DNA from: UBA7455 sp026713185
GTDB lineage: Bacteria; Pseudomonadota; Gammaproteobacteria; Pseudomonadales; Azotimanducaceae
Assembly (NCBI GenBank): GCA_963665785.1
Contig: OY762456.1
Span: 1,054,001 to 1,118,000, forward strand
Direction: 5' to 3'
DNA length: 64,000 nucleotides
In this document: positions 9,150 through 19,347 of the stretch, in pieces
How the letters are laid out: each line of letters begins with the position of its first letter
Position numbering within the stretch: position 1 is the first letter of the stretch
Program-made: the position numbers and the translations under genes
Notes under the pieces: model-generated
The model's input: only the letters and a program-made list of their open reading frames with translations
What the model was told of the DNA's origin: nothing
The model's database searches: none

Positions 9150-10979
9150 TTACTGGACATCATCGATCGACCAGGTGTCGATGACGCGGGCCAGGCCATC
9201 AGTCAGGTATTCGTATATGGCGGCAGAGTCATTGGGGCGCCCGAACTTGTCCCAATACAGGAAACGTTCCTCCTCCGGCATGTTGAGGGGAATATGATAG
9301 AACCCCCATAGCAGGACACGGTCCAGGGCCCGGCAGGCAATTAATGCGGTTTCCATATCCGGTGTACGCTGGGCACGCTCGATCAGCAAATCGACCACTG
9401 GATCACGAATACCCCCAAGATTGGCGCCTGCTCCCGGCTCGGCAAATTCAGAACTGAAATAATAGTGCAATGACGCCATCGGTGGGTTGACCAGGGAGAT
9501 GTCATTCAGGAACATGTCGAATTGGCGTTGTTGCCTCACCCTGAACGCCTGGACGTTTTCGAGCAGCCGCAAACGTGCGTCAATGCCCAGAACACCAAGT
9601 GATTGTATATAGGGAAGGAGCTGCCGTCTCGCCCAGGTATGCTGCGTTGCGATCTCCAGTGTAAAAGGCTTACCCTGCTTATCCTGCAGGCGACCATCGA
9701 CGATCACCCAGCCCGCGTCTGCTAACAGCTGACGTGCCCGGTCCAGCACAGCCCGGTTCAGACCGTGCCCGGTCGAAACGGGCAATGCATAGGGTTCAGT
9801 GAAAATGCGTTCAGGGATCTGGTCGCGAAACGGCGCCAGCAGCGCTATCTCCTCCTCGCTCGGCAGTCCCGTCGCCGCAAGGCTCGAGCCTGCAAAGTAG
9901 CTCAATGCCCGGCGCTGGGAATCATGCTGAAGCACACGATTCTGCCACTCGAAGTCGTAAGCCAGGGTCAACGCTTCCCTCACCCGGGGGTCCCGCAACA
10001 TCTCGCGTTCGGAATTGAATACTAACGACCACTGCTGCCCAATGATTCTGGCAACCTGACGCGTATCCTTCAAGAGATGACCTGACTGCAGCGCGGGAAT
10101 GTCGTTTGCGGCATGCCAGTAGCGAATATCTCTTTCCAGGTAAAGGTCGAATAAGCCCTTGCGGAACGCTTCCCGTGCCACCGTGGCGTCACGGTACACG
10201 TCGTAACGGATCCTGTCGAAGTTGTGACGACCACGGTTTACCGGCAGATCACGAGCCCAATAGTCCTTAACACGCTCGTACTGGACATGGTCTCGACTGT
10301 AACCGGTAATCCGATAAGGCCCGTTACCAAGTGGTACCTCGAGCGAGACTTCATAGGGGTCGCCGCCGCCCGCATAGTAATGTGCCGGTTTAACCGGAAA
10401 CGTGGTCATTGCCAACAGGTTGGATTGGGTGAACACGTCACGATGTCGGATCACCAGTTCTCTGTCGTTTATCACCTCGAACGACTCGATCCAGGAATCC
10501 AGATAAGGCTTGCTGATCGGGGAAAACGACGCCAGAGTATCGTAGGAAAAACGCACGTCACGGGTGGTAATCGGAGCACCGTCGTGCCAGCGCGCCGCCG
10601 GGTTCAATCTGATGAACAGCGACTTTCGATCTGCCGAAAGCGCGATTCCGTCCGCAAGCAGACCATACACCGCTGACAATTCATCCGCCGACCTCACGAA
10701 CAGCCTGTCATTGGTTCTGTGCAGACCTGGGGCAGAGCCCGCGCCCATACCCCAGGCCCCAGAGAAGTTTCGGATTGGGTGCGTCGTCGACAGCGTCAGG
10801 CTACCACCCTTGGGTGCGGACGGATTCGAATACGCGAAATGCGTGAAATCTGCGCCATATTTCAGTTCGTGCAAGAGCGAGATCCCGTGCTGGTACTGAG
10901 GTTTCTCGGCAAGACAAACTGATGACAGCAACAACAGGGTGGACATTTGCCTTATGTGGATCATTGTAGTGTGGAGCAT
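9150..10979 (-). CDS. YejA-like extracellular solute-binding protein, family 5
   Basis: A 609-residue homologue of the protein at 1612. The signal peptide ends near residue 24 (TLLLLSSVCLA); a start at Met6 or Met12 is equally possible. The body keeps the family landmarks: HELKYGADFTHFAYSNPSAPKGG, RLNPAARWHDGAPITTRDVRFSYDT and a C-terminal RALDRVLLWGFYHIPLN. It lies 203 bp downstream of a TonB receptor on the same strand, so the pair may form an outer-membrane plus periplasm uptake route. Its last codon abuts a GGGGTCAG repeat cluster, which suggests that the repeat set or trimmed the 3' end. No permease is present. Confidence 0.88.
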   Translation of the reverse strand: MLHTTMIHIRQMSTLLLLSSVCLAEKPQYQHGISLLHELKYGADFTHFAYSNPSAPKGGSLTLSTTHPIRNFSGAWGMGAGSAPGLHRTNDRLFVRSADELSAVYGLLADGIALSADRKSLFIRLNPAARWHDGAPITTRDVRFSYDTLASFSPISKPYLDSWIESFEVINDRELVIRHRDVFTQSNLLAMTTFPVKPAHYYAGGGDPYEVSLEVPLGNGPYRITGYSRDHVQYERVKDYWARDLPVNRGRHNFDRIRYDVYRDATVAREAFRKGLFDLYLERDIRYWHAANDIPALQSGHLLKDTRQVARIIGQQWSLVFNSEREMLRDPRVREALTLAYDFEWQNRVLQHDSQRRALSYFAGSSLAATGLPSEEEIALLAPFRDQIPERIFTEPYALPVSTGHGLNRAVLDRARQLLADAGWVIVDGRLQDKQGKPFTLEIATQHTWARRQLLPYIQSLGVLGIDARLRLLENVQAFRVRQQRQFDMFLNDISLVNPPMASLHYYFSSEFAEPGAGANLGGIRDPVVDLLIERAQRTPDMETALIACRALDRVLLWGFYHIPLNMPEEERFLYWDKFGRPNDSAAIYEYLTDGLARVIDTWSIDDVQ

Positions 10980-11113
10980 AGCACCTGAAACTCAGCGGAC
11001 CCGTCGTTGTCTTCGAGCGGCCTCGACCATCAGTGGTCTACTATTTGACTTCAATAGTTGTCTCTACCCGAAAGATTGAGCCTTGCGGGAGGTTGAAAGA
11101 AAAAAGAGGTGCC

Positions 11114-11159
11114 CCCTGGTGATGTCGCGGTTATGGGGGAGAGATGCGAATCACCAGGG
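11114..11159. terminator. Inverted repeat between receptor and SBP genes
   Basis: CCCTGGTGAT (11114-11123) and its exact complement ATCACCAGGG (11150-11159) are separated by 26 nt, about 24 bp after the end of the minus-strand receptor. It could be an attenuating hairpin between receptor and SBP. The loop is long and a T-run is missing. Confidence 0.35.
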
Positions 11160-11182
11160 ACTGCCATCGGTCTAGCTGCGAA

Positions 11183-13954
11183 CTACAGTCTCCAGCGTAC
11201 ACCGGCCTGGAATCGACGGCCGGCGTGGGTCGCCTGCACGATGTGGTCCATCGTGCTGGCCCCCAGCCGGTCGTAGTAGTAGACGTTCTCGTCCGTCAGG
11301 TTGATGCCTTCCAGCATAATGGAGAGGTTGTCGTTCACCGCATAGCCGAAGGACGCATCCCATTGGTCGTACTCATCGACGAACCTGGGGTTTGCCGAGG
11401 CGTTGAAATTTGAATCCAGGAAGTCATCCCGGAAGTTGTAGGATACCCGACCACTCCACGGTCCCATCTCGTAGAACAAGGTGAAGTTGATCGTGTTTTC
11501 GGACAATCCCGGAATGCTGTAGGCCGCACCGGTTGTCTCGCTCACGAAATCCGAACTGGAATCGATGTACGTATAGTTGGCGATGATGCCGAGACCATCG
11601 AACGGTACCGGCAGCACATCTGCAAACGTACGTTGGAACGCCAGTTCAATGCCGGTCAGGTCCGATTTCCCGGCGTTAAGGGGTCTGAAGGCAAGTAACA
11701 CCAGGGGTTGGTTGGTCTCAGGATCGATGATACCAGGCCATGGAGTTGGGGTTTGTTCCTGCGAAACGAACGCTTCGATATCCTTGGTAAAAAGGCCAAA
11801 GGAGGCAATCGAGTAGTCGTCAAAATACCATTCCACCGCCAGGTCGAACTGCACCGCGGTGGTCGGGTCCAGCGTGCCGTTGCCGCCACGCGTGGTACGG
11901 TTGTTCGCCTGAACGGTCGTCCTGGGACTCAGGTCAAGAAACCTTGGGCGAGTCAGCACTTTTGCTGCCGCAAGCCGCACGACGATGTCGTCTGTGGGAT
12001 CGAATCGCAGATTCAGGGAGGGCAATGTCTCCGAATACTCATGACCGATGTCGAGAAACTCAGGTGCGGAGGTAATGATCTGAGGCTGCTGTGGGTCGCT
12101 ATAATCGATATCGATGGGTTGCGAGATTTCCCCCCTCGACCCGGTGCTGTTGTCCACATAGCGCACGCCAAAGTTACCCGTATACGGCGTGTTACCGAAT
12201 TCACCAGCAAAGGTCACCATGGCATAAATCGCGTTGCCATCGTCGGCGTGATTGAGGTCCTCGTTAAACGGCAGGCTCCAGTCCGGGAAGTTGGCGATGG
12301 ACTCCGCCGTATGCCCCTGCCAGCCGAAAGTTTCCTCCGGTGTGATGGTTTCAAGCGCCCTCGTCAGAAACTCACGGTTAGGGGCAGGCGTGTTCGCCGG
12401 GACACTCAGTCCGAGTCCGGAGAGGAAGTCTCCCTCTGCCGGGTGCGCAACGCCACCGCCGTGGTCTGCTATCGGGTCCCCCCGCTGGGTAGCGGTGCCC
12501 AGATATCGAGACCTGTCACGGCGATCCTGCCGGTATGTCCTGGCGCCAACCTGGATCGTATCCAGCCAGTCCCCGTCAAACGCGTAAGTGACATCCACTC
12601 GCCATTGAGAAAGCCGATCATCGATTAAGTGGCCTGCTTTCGACGACCAAACGACGTGATACCAGTCGGGGTCAGTTATTGGGTCAGTCGAGGTTATCGA
12701 CGGTAATCTGCCCGCACCAAACTTCTCCCAGGTCATCTGCGTGCGGGTGTTTCGCATCAGAGCACCCGAAAGGAAAATGGGCGCTTCCGTGTCAGAGAGC
12801 GACGCATCGAAGTTGATGGCAAGGTTGTCTGTCGCCTGGAACTTCAGATTGACACCCATATTCACGTTTTCTGTATCGACGACCTCTTCCTGGTTCGAAA
12901 GGAATAAACCCGCACCGGCAGTAGAAATCTTGGTGAATATAATCTCACCATTGTCTTCTATAAACTCTGCTTCGGTGATCCTTCCATTCCCCTGGCGGAC
13001 GCGGTAGTCCCGCCAGTAATCCTGCTCTTTCTCCTTGTTGTCGGTAAACAGCACATCGAATGTGATATCGAGCTGGTCCGACGGTTGCCATTGCAGGGAC
13101 GAGGAGATGTTCAGGCGATCACGGTCAGTGGTATGCAATTCCGCGTTGATCTGATTCGCGTACCAACCGGTACCTATTACCTCGCCGTCGATGCTGACTG
13201 TTCTTTTACCATGCCCCCATCCCTGAAAGTTGTCTGTGCGATAGACTCGATTGTCCCACTGTGCTGACATCATGAAACCGAGGTTATCGGATAACACGTC
13301 GCTGTACATGGCGAATACGCCGGGAGCCGTGTCGTCCGCCAGCTCATTTCGCGTGGCGTCGACAGAGAAGGCGGCGTGCCGCTTGCCCAGTTCAAGGGGT
13401 CTGCGGGGCTGCACGTCGACGAAACCGCCGAGGCCGCCCTCGACGTGGTCCGCCCGTGGCGACTTATGAACCTCCACGGCCTGTACCAGCCCGGACTGGA
13501 ATTGGTTAAAGCCGACCGCGCGTGACTTGGCGTTGTTTACACCCATACCGCTGAAGTCTCCCGGGGCGACGTTGGATGCAGAAACACGTCCATGGACCGT
13601 TGTCTGCACGAACTGCGGACCGAGTCCGCGAACGCTGACATAGGCACCCTCGCCCGACTTGCGGTCGATGGCAACGCCGCTCACCCGTTGCAGGGATTCG
13701 GCCAGGTTCTGATCAGGAAAGGCGCCGATGTCTTCCGCGGTGATCGCGTCGACAAAGTGGTCTGCGTTTCTTTTCCGTTCCAGTGACTGTTGCATGCTGC
13801 CGCGGATACCCGTGACAACGATTTCTTCCATGACTTCCGATTCTTCCTCTGACTCAGCAATCGCTGTGCCAATGGAAACTGTACTGCCTAACAGCACGGC
13901 GGCAAAGCCAGTCGCCAGATGCTGTGTTACATTCTTGACTTTTGGTTTTAACAT
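11183..13954 (-). CDS. TonB-dependent receptor (TIGR01782-like)
   Basis: 923 residues from the ATG at 13954. I chose it over the ATG at 13975 because an AGGGGAGAG ribosome binding site lies between the two, 7 nt before the downstream one. Order: signal peptide (about 1-33), the TonB-box-like EEIVVTGI (43-50), plug (ERKRNADHFVDAI, FPDQNLAESLQRVSGV, VSVRGLGPQF, GGLGGFVDVQPRRP), and a barrel ending in WRL. It resembles the receptor at 5756 but has no STN domain, so it should import without signalling to a FecR. Upstream on the same strand are the esterase and a second receptor; downstream is an SBP gene. The ligand is unknown. Confidence 0.9.
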   Translation of the reverse strand: MLKPKVKNVTQHLATGFAAVLLGSTVSIGTAIAESEEESEVMEEIVVTGIRGSMQQSLERKRNADHFVDAITAEDIGAFPDQNLAESLQRVSGVAIDRKSGEGAYVSVRGLGPQFVQTTVHGRVSASNVAPGDFSGMGVNNAKSRAVGFNQFQSGLVQAVEVHKSPRADHVEGGLGGFVDVQPRRPLELGKRHAAFSVDATRNELADDTAPGVFAMYSDVLSDNLGFMMSAQWDNRVYRTDNFQGWGHGKRTVSIDGEVIGTGWYANQINAELHTTDRDRLNISSSLQWQPSDQLDITFDVLFTDNKEKEQDYWRDYRVRQGNGRITEAEFIEDNGEIIFTKISTAGAGLFLSNQEEVVDTENVNMGVNLKFQATDNLAINFDASLSDTEAPIFLSGALMRNTRTQMTWEKFGAGRLPSITSTDPITDPDWYHVVWSSKAGHLIDDRLSQWRVDVTYAFDGDWLDTIQVGARTYRQDRRDRSRYLGTATQRGDPIADHGGGVAHPAEGDFLSGLGLSVPANTPAPNREFLTRALETITPEETFGWQGHTAESIANFPDWSLPFNEDLNHADDGNAIYAMVTFAGEFGNTPYTGNFGVRYVDNSTGSRGEISQPIDIDYSDPQQPQIITSAPEFLDIGHEYSETLPSLNLRFDPTDDIVVRLAAAKVLTRPRFLDLSPRTTVQANNRTTRGGNGTLDPTTAVQFDLAVEWYFDDYSIASFGLFTKDIEAFVSQEQTPTPWPGIIDPETNQPLVLLAFRPLNAGKSDLTGIELAFQRTFADVLPVPFDGLGIIANYTYIDSSSDFVSETTGAAYSIPGLSENTINFTLFYEMGPWSGRVSYNFRDDFLDSNFNASANPRFVDEYDQWDASFGYAVNDNLSIMLEGINLTDENVYYYDRLGASTMDHIVQATHAGRRFQAGVRWRL

Positions 13955-13970
13955 AGTGGGTCTCTCCCCT
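13952..13970 (-). promoter_or_regulatory. Ribosome binding site deciding the receptor start
   Basis: AGGGGAGAG at 13962-13970 (minus strand) is 7 nt before the ATG at 13954. It lies inside the longer frame beginning at 13975, so it favours the shorter protein. Confidence 0.6.
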
Positions 13971-14204
13971 GTCATAACTCAGAATTAATGACCAGCCATA
14001 ATCTTCCCTCCTTGGTCATTCCAGGAGTTCGACAATTGAAGCCGGTAACTCTAGAGCGTACCTACAGCCTGATGGCCACCCTCATTCAGGTTAGACGAGC
14101 GATATTTTTTTTCCCTCACCTGGAATCCTGTTTTATTTAATATTAGGGACAGAAAAGTGCCGGTGTAAGACATTCGTGAATGCTTGCCCAAGACCTGGGC
14201 TCCT

Positions 14205-15938
14205 TTACTCTGGCACTTTCAGCTGACCCTGAGGTTCGGGTATTTCGCCCGGGGGTGGCTCATTGACGGCGCGACGTTCAGCCCAGGCTTTCTCGATTAA
14301 ATCCATTTGTGGCATTCGCAGGTGATGGTTTACCCGCGGGATTGGGCCGAGTTCCATGTAGGCTTCGTTTTCTGGTGTGAACGCCGGCCACTCGGGCAGA
14401 GATCCGCCATTGGGGTTGCCGGTTTTCGCAAAACGAAACCAGGTATCGGCAATAAAGTGGGAGAACGCAAGATCTGCCTCGGTGGGCTCTAATTCCTTGA
14501 AGAGATCAAAATCTCCATGAACGTAAATCTGAGAGGCGCCGTGAAACGGGCCACTTTTTTTACCACCCTTCAACGTCGGGCGCCAGGTAAACGAGTACAG
14601 ATACGCGTCACTCTGTAAGCCGTCCATGCTCCTGACCCAGAACCTCGATGGATAGTTGAAACCCACATCCGTGAACAGGTGTTGCCAGTAATACTCCACC
14701 TCTTCATCACTGGTCGCGGGATAGTGATTTAGTATTTCATCGCTGACCTCAGGCAGCATGGCAGCACCGTATTTTTTAAAACCCTGCAAACCAGCACCCA
14801 TGGATTTCATAAAGAGTCCCGGCACCACCACAACGCCTTCTTCAGCAGCGTTGCCGACCAACACAGGCACATCCGCCTGACGCCCAGCCGCAAAAGTTAC
14901 CCCGAGGTCTTCCACAAGCACTTCACCGTCCACCGTCGGCAGAAAGTCGTATCCTGAGAATGCCGGGCTGGACTCCGATACTTCCAGTACCCTTTCCGCA
15001 GAAACATTTCGCAAAGCAGCGAGGGACTGGTCTGTCTTTTTACCTGCGAGTGCCGCGCCAAACCGCACTCCAATGGACTCGCCGGAAGGAACAAACGACT
15101 GGTCTCGAGTACGGTGTTGCATGGGGCCAAATGCGGTTGCTGTGCTCTGGCCGATCGCACGGTGAATGAGACCCCGCGCCAATGGGCTTGCCTGCATCAC
15201 GGCAACGCTGATGCCACCTGCGGACTCGCCAAATATCGTGACGTTGTTCGGGTCACCACCAAACTGAGTGATATTGTCACGTACCCACTCCAGCGCCTGG
15301 ATCTGATCACGGAACCCCTGATTCCCGGATACCCCTTTCGGATTTTCTGCACTCAGTTCAGGGTGGGCGAAAAAGCCAAACTTGCCCAGGCGATAGTTAA
15401 TCGAAACATGCACTGCACCTTTTTCAGCATAAAGCGTACCCGCGCTCCTTGCACCCCAACCGGCCCCCAGGCCACCACCGTGAATCCACACCATGACCGG
15501 GCGGCCTTCGTCACTGCGAGCAGCCCTGGTCCACACATTCAACGTCAGGCAGTCTTCACTATGCGTTGGTTTTGGCTGAGGTGACGCATAAAAGTCCAGG
15601 GGAACCCCGGTGCGCTGCGTACAGATGGGACCAGGCTCACTGGCATCGCGAATGCCTGTCCAGGGTAGCACTGGCGCCGGTGGCACCCAGCGAAGGTCTC
15701 CCACTGGTGGCGCTGCATAGGGAATGCCGTGGTACTGTTTCACCTCATCCTCAACAATTCCTTGAATGAGACCGCCAGTCACAGCCAACTCCAGACCCAC
15801 TTCTTGAGAAGATCCATTAGTCAGTTTGTACGGTACGTCGGTACAACTGACCATAAACGCCAGCAGGATAGCTGGGGTCAGGATAGCTGGGGTCAGAGTA
15901 AGGTACCGGGGTAAGATGTTTGTGGATGCTTGCTGCAA
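14205..15938 (-). CDS. Carboxylesterase type B, probably exported
   Basis: A COesterase-family alpha/beta hydrolase. Counted from the TTG at 15938 it has 577 residues. HGGG lies at about 153-156, EDCLTLNVW at 128-136 and the nucleophile motif GESAGG at 237-242 with Ser239; a late HGASQIYVHG fits the His region. It hydrolyses carboxylic esters. The start is unclear: the frame runs open into the preceding receptor gene, the first ATG close to the domain is 15854 (giving MVSC, with no leader), and a start near 15938 gives a hydrophobic leader ending LAFMVSC that looks like a lipoprotein signal. Part of that leader is encoded by the GGGGTCAG repeat at 15869-15905. It lies 2 bp downstream of the receptor gene, so the two are probably co-transcribed and the esterase acts on the imported ligand. 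Confidence 0.82.
   Translation of the reverse strand: MQQASTNILPRYLTLTPAILTPAILLAFMVSCTDVPYKLTNGSSQEVGLELAVTGGLIQGIVEDEVKQYHGIPYAAPPVGDLRWVPPAPVLPWTGIRDASEPGPICTQRTGVPLDFYASPQPKPTHSEDCLTLNVWTRAARSDEGRPVMVWIHGGGLGAGWGARSAGTLYAEKGAVHVSINYRLGKFGFFAHPELSAENPKGVSGNQGFRDQIQALEWVRDNITQFGGDPNNVTIFGESAGGISVAVMQASPLARGLIHRAIGQSTATAFGPMQHRTRDQSFVPSGESIGVRFGAALAGKKTDQSLAALRNVSAERVLEVSESSPAFSGYDFLPTVDGEVLVEDLGVTFAAGRQADVPVLVGNAAEEGVVVVPGLFMKSMGAGLQGFKKYGAAMLPEVSDEILNHYPATSDEEVEYYWQHLFTDVGFNYPSRFWVRSMDGLQSDAYLYSFTWRPTLKGGKKSGPFHGASQIYVHGDFDLFKELEPTEADLAFSHFIADTWFRFAKTGNPNGGSLPEWPAFTPENEAYMELGPIPRVNHHLRMPQMDLIEKAWAERRAVNEPPPGEIPEPQGQLKVPE
15869..15905. repeat. GGGGTCAG repeat inside an esterase leader
   Basis: A 15-bp direct duplication (GGATAGCTGGGGTCA twice) followed by GGGGTCAGAGTAAGGTA. 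On the minus strand it encodes the leader residues LTLTPAILTPAIL of the carboxylesterase. It is the same family as at 34485, 44541 and others. Confidence 0.7.
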
Positions 15939-15940
15939 AA

Positions 15941-18154
15941 CTAAAACCGTAAATCGAGCGTCACACCATAGGTTCTGGGCTGTTGGTACATGGCCGCAAC
16001 GCCTCTGGTACCAAATGCAGCTCGCCATGCCTTGTAGGTGAGGCTTTGGTCATCGGTCAAATTTCTGGCCCATCCTGCAATACCCCAGGTATCACTGGGA
16101 GACCGGTAGCTTACTCGCGCATTCACCAGTGATCGGTTGTCCAACAGGAAATCGTCGGTATTAACCACGCCACCGACGGAATATCTTTCGTCAATAAACG
16201 AGTAATCGAGTCGAGACAGCAACATGCCTCCCGCCAATTCGACGGTATGCTGGATGGCAACGTTAAACGTCAACTCTGGCGCCAGCGGAATGTTGTTACC
16301 GCTGGCATCTACCAGCATACGGGTTTTGTTGTCGGTAACGCCTTCGTACTTTTCAAAGGTCGCATTAACAAAGCCAAGACCTGCAGTGATCACCACGTTT
16401 TCCGTTGCGAACGCCTTTAACTCAAGTTCCATTCCCTTGCTGGTTGCCGCTGCCGCGTTGGATAGCTTCGTTATCGGAACGGCGGCGCTCTGATCGGTTG
16501 TGCGTACCTGCATGTCTTCGTAGTCCATATAGAATGCCGCAGCATTCAATTCCAGCCGCCGGTCCATCCAACTGGTTTTTGCGCCGACCTCATAGCTGGT
16601 CACAAATTCCGGATCAGCCACCAACGTACCACGTGCATACGCAGCTACCGCGTCGTCCTCTTTGTTAAACGCGCCCGACTTTATGCCACGTGAGACACTG
16701 GCATATACCATCATATCATCGTCTACAAAACGGCGAATACCGAGAGTCCAGCTTGGTTCCTGAGTACTGACATCGACAGGGGCAGGCTGCGGTGACGTGA
16801 AAGTAGGCATTCTCAGGGCGATGCAAGTTATGGGATTGACTACACAGACAGCTGGAAGATTGGTCAGTTCCTTGCCCTCGTCAGTGTAGCGAAGCCCGGC
16901 AAAGAGCGTCAGGTTCTCATTGACGTGGAAGTTGGCATGGAAGAATGCGGCAATGCTTTCTACATCTACGATCTGACCCTTGTCGATTCTACCGGCTGCC
17001 GGACCAAAAAGTTGTGGGCCAGGCAGAAACACATCAAACTGCAATGTCTCCTGTTCAAAGTAATACAGTCCAGCCACAAAGTCGAAAGATTGATCAGTCG
17101 GCGACGAAATACGTAGTTCCTGGGTAAATTGTTCCGGCTCGAGACCAAAAATACCATTAAAAAGATCCCCCGCAGCGCCATCAATGTCAGCCTGAAAAAC
17201 CATTTCATCATCACGCCATCCACTAATGGAGTTTAGCGTATAGCCATTGCCGAGTTCATGTTCGATCGACAGAGAAATACCAAACTGATCTGTCTCTGTA
17301 GTATTGGGATGGTTATTGGTCTGTGTAAACTTTATGTTGTCATTGACTGGAGAATCCGCGATGACTTCGAAGACATAGTCATTAAGCTCAGCTTTGTAAA
17401 TATCAGAATTCAAATCTATGGTGGTTCGTTCTCCAGGCGTAAAACGCACCTGAAGACGAGCACTGGTGTTGTCGGTGTCGCCGGTAAAATCCGTTTCACC
17501 CAGAAGGGTGTTATCTACAAAACCGTCTTGACGTCGAACTCCCATAGAGAGCCTTAACGCGAGCCGGTCCTCGATGATCGGTAAGTTGATATGGCCTTTG
17601 ATATCCGAGAGGTTGCGATTGCCAATATCAACGCTCATAGAGCCTTCTACCTCGTTATCGGGTGATTTGGTGACGATATTAACAGCGCCGCTGATGGTGT
17701 TTTTACCAAACAGTGTGCCCTGCGGACCCCGCAGAACCTCTACTCGCTCCGTTTGCCCAAGGTTCGTATTGGCAGTGAATTGTTTGCCCATATATACGCC
17801 ATCGACATAGACGCTCACACCGCTTTCGTAGCCTACTGATCCCGCTGCGACCTGTTGATAGATACCACGGACCGAGATGTCGGACGTTGCCGTGTTATTT
17901 CCCATATCAAAAACGAAGTTGGGAACCAGACTTGCCAGGGCCATGAGGTCGGTCGAGCCCGAATTGGCAATTTCTTCTGCGCCGATCACCGAAACTGCAA
18001 TGGGTACATCCTGTTTGCTTTCAGTACGCTTGGTTGCCGTGACGACGATTTCTTCCAGCACCATTGATTCATATTCTGATGCCGCGACAACTTCCTGGGA
18101 AATTCCAAGCACGACGAACAGTGCGGCCGTTTTGGCCAGTATTGAGTTATTCAT
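15941..18154 (-). CDS. TonB-dependent receptor (catabolic type)
   Basis: 737 residues. The signal peptide ends near residue 25 (VVAA), the TonB-box-like EEIVVTATKR is at 34-43, the plug carries VSVRGIYQ-type and RGPQGTLFGKNTISGAVNIVTK motifs, and the barrel ends LDLRF with the usual terminal Phe. It starts at an ATG with a GGGGGA ribosome binding site. It is the class commonly found with degradative clusters, distinct from the TIGR01782-like receptors. The esterase gene starts 2 bp downstream. A TetR gene lies upstream on the same strand. Confidence 0.92.
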   Translation of the reverse strand: MNNSILAKTAALFVVLGISQEVVAASEYESMVLEEIVVTATKRTESKQDVPIAVSVIGAEEIANSGSTDLMALASLVPNFVFDMGNNTATSDISVRGIYQQVAAGSVGYESGVSVYVDGVYMGKQFTANTNLGQTERVEVLRGPQGTLFGKNTISGAVNIVTKSPDNEVEGSMSVDIGNRNLSDIKGHINLPIIEDRLALRLSMGVRRQDGFVDNTLLGETDFTGDTDNTSARLQVRFTPGERTTIDLNSDIYKAELNDYVFEVIADSPVNDNIKFTQTNNHPNTTETDQFGISLSIEHELGNGYTLNSISGWRDDEMVFQADIDGAAGDLFNGIFGLEPEQFTQELRISSPTDQSFDFVAGLYYFEQETLQFDVFLPGPQLFGPAAGRIDKGQIVDVESIAAFFHANFHVNENLTLFAGLRYTDEGKELTNLPAVCVVNPITCIALRMPTFTSPQPAPVDVSTQEPSWTLGIRRFVDDDMMVYASVSRGIKSGAFNKEDDAVAAYARGTLVADPEFVTSYEVGAKTSWMDRRLELNAAAFYMDYEDMQVRTTDQSAAVPITKLSNAAAATSKGMELELKAFATENVVITAGLGFVNATFEKYEGVTDNKTRMLVDASGNNIPLAPELTFNVAIQHTVELAGGMLLSRLDYSFIDERYSVGGVVNTDDFLLDNRSLVNARVSYRSPSDTWGIAGWARNLTDDQSLTYKAWRAAFGTRGVAAMYQQPRTYGVTLDLRF

Positions 18155-18502
18155 GATTCCCCCATTTTTTTGGATTCAGTGCAAGAACTGAGAATATCGG
18201 GCGGGCGGCTGCAATTATAAACCGCACGTACAATTGTTCTTCCAGTTTACCCAGAAGAAGTTTAGATTCACACAATGAAATGATTGCGTATAGATCGAAT
18301 ATATTATCGATCGATAACCTGGTGTTATTGATTTTCGGTTCTTGTCCGGTCGCAAGATAGTTCATTCCATGCCAAAAATTTCAATGGTAGCCAGTGATTC
18401 GACGCAGGCCATAACAATTACACGGTGGGTGTCGAGGTAGAAAACAATTTCAGTTGAGTAATACCTGGACATTCCGGTGCTCCTGTAAAGTGAAGGTTTA
18501 AC
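18155..18502. other. Intergenic region between TetR and receptor genes
   Basis: 348 bp, AT-rich, with no supported gene. It must hold the promoter of the minus-strand receptor. The clearest element is the 14-bp palindrome at 18304. Confidence 0.5.
18304..18317. promoter_or_regulatory. 14-bp palindrome, candidate operator
   Basis: TTATCGATCGATAA is a perfect palindrome 150 bp upstream of the receptor start, overlapped by ATAAC-N5-GTTAT. It differs from the repeats upstream of the divergent operon, so it may be read by another regulator. Confidence 0.35.
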
Positions 18503-19162
18503 TTATTGAGCTTTTCGAATCTGATCGTGTGAGGATTTTATGTAGTCAGCAAAAAGTTTTTCAACGTCATCAACTACACCAACGCTTTCCTGGATGATGC
18601 TGTCATCATCCATTGACTCAACACCGTCGTGGTCCAGACCTGCACAACGTTTTGCAGCGGTTTCGCAACCACTCCACAGTAAACATGCAGCCAGTCTGGG
18701 TAAACGATCATATTTCGGGTCCATCTGAAAATCTTTCGCCAGATATTCCGTCAACAGATCTTCGTAACCTGAGTAAGTGATCAGGAGAAAATTGTCATTC
18801 ATCAGTGACGAGGCGGAACGTAACTGCGCTCTTTTATGCTCACCAAACCCAAGTAATTTTAAACCGGAAACTGTTCTTATTACCCATTCACGCCAGATCT
18901 CAAATGTGGATTGGTCCTGCGACGCCTGTTCAAAGAGATTTCTGCAGTCCTCTATAACGACTGACGCCGCTGCAATGGCAAGCTCTTCTTTGTTTTTGAA
19001 GTGTCCGTACAACGTTTGTACATGTATGCCAGCCTCATTAGCAATTTCTTCCAGGGTGGTATATTGATACCCATTCCTCGAAAACAAAAGACAGGCGGCA
19101 GTCACTAATTTATCGCGATTCCTGTTTTTTTTAAGTGTTCGCTTGGGGTATTTGATCGCCAA
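18503..19162 (-). CDS. TetR-family transcriptional regulator
   Basis: 219 residues with an N-terminal TetR HTH at about 18-58 (TTLEEIANEAGIHVQTLYGHFKNKEEL). The C-terminal ligand-binding part is family-variable and does not identify the ligand. It is transcribed away from the catabolic operon that begins at 19495. The shared 332-bp gap holds two near-palindromic repeats that are good operator candidates. TetR proteins usually repress, so the operon substrate or a product is the likely inducer. Confidence 0.92.
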   Translation of the reverse strand: MAIKYPKRTLKKNRNRDKLVTAACLLFSRNGYQYTTLEEIANEAGIHVQTLYGHFKNKEELAIAAASVVIEDCRNLFEQASQDQSTFEIWREWVIRTVSGLKLLGFGEHKRAQLRSASSLMNDNFLLITYSGYEDLLTEYLAKDFQMDPKYDRLPRLAACLLWSGCETAAKRCAGLDHDGVESMDDDSIIQESVGVVDDVEKLFADYIKSSHDQIRKAQ

Positions 19163-19347
19163 TGCTCATTTTTCCTGAGTAAATCTGGTTGCTTGCAGTT
19201 TCTGTCCATCAAGTCTTAACGTAGCTTTGCTGATCTGATACATATCAGTAATGTTATATTATAAATCAATGACTTGCACAGAAAGTAACGGACTCGTGTT
19301 TAGTCCTGGACAGGTGCTCGTCAGTGATGGGTATATGTTATATAAAA

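Noticed and set aside
11708..12628. Plus-strand frame of 306 codons opposite the second TonB receptor
   Set aside because: Antisense to a well supported receptor, with no family features.
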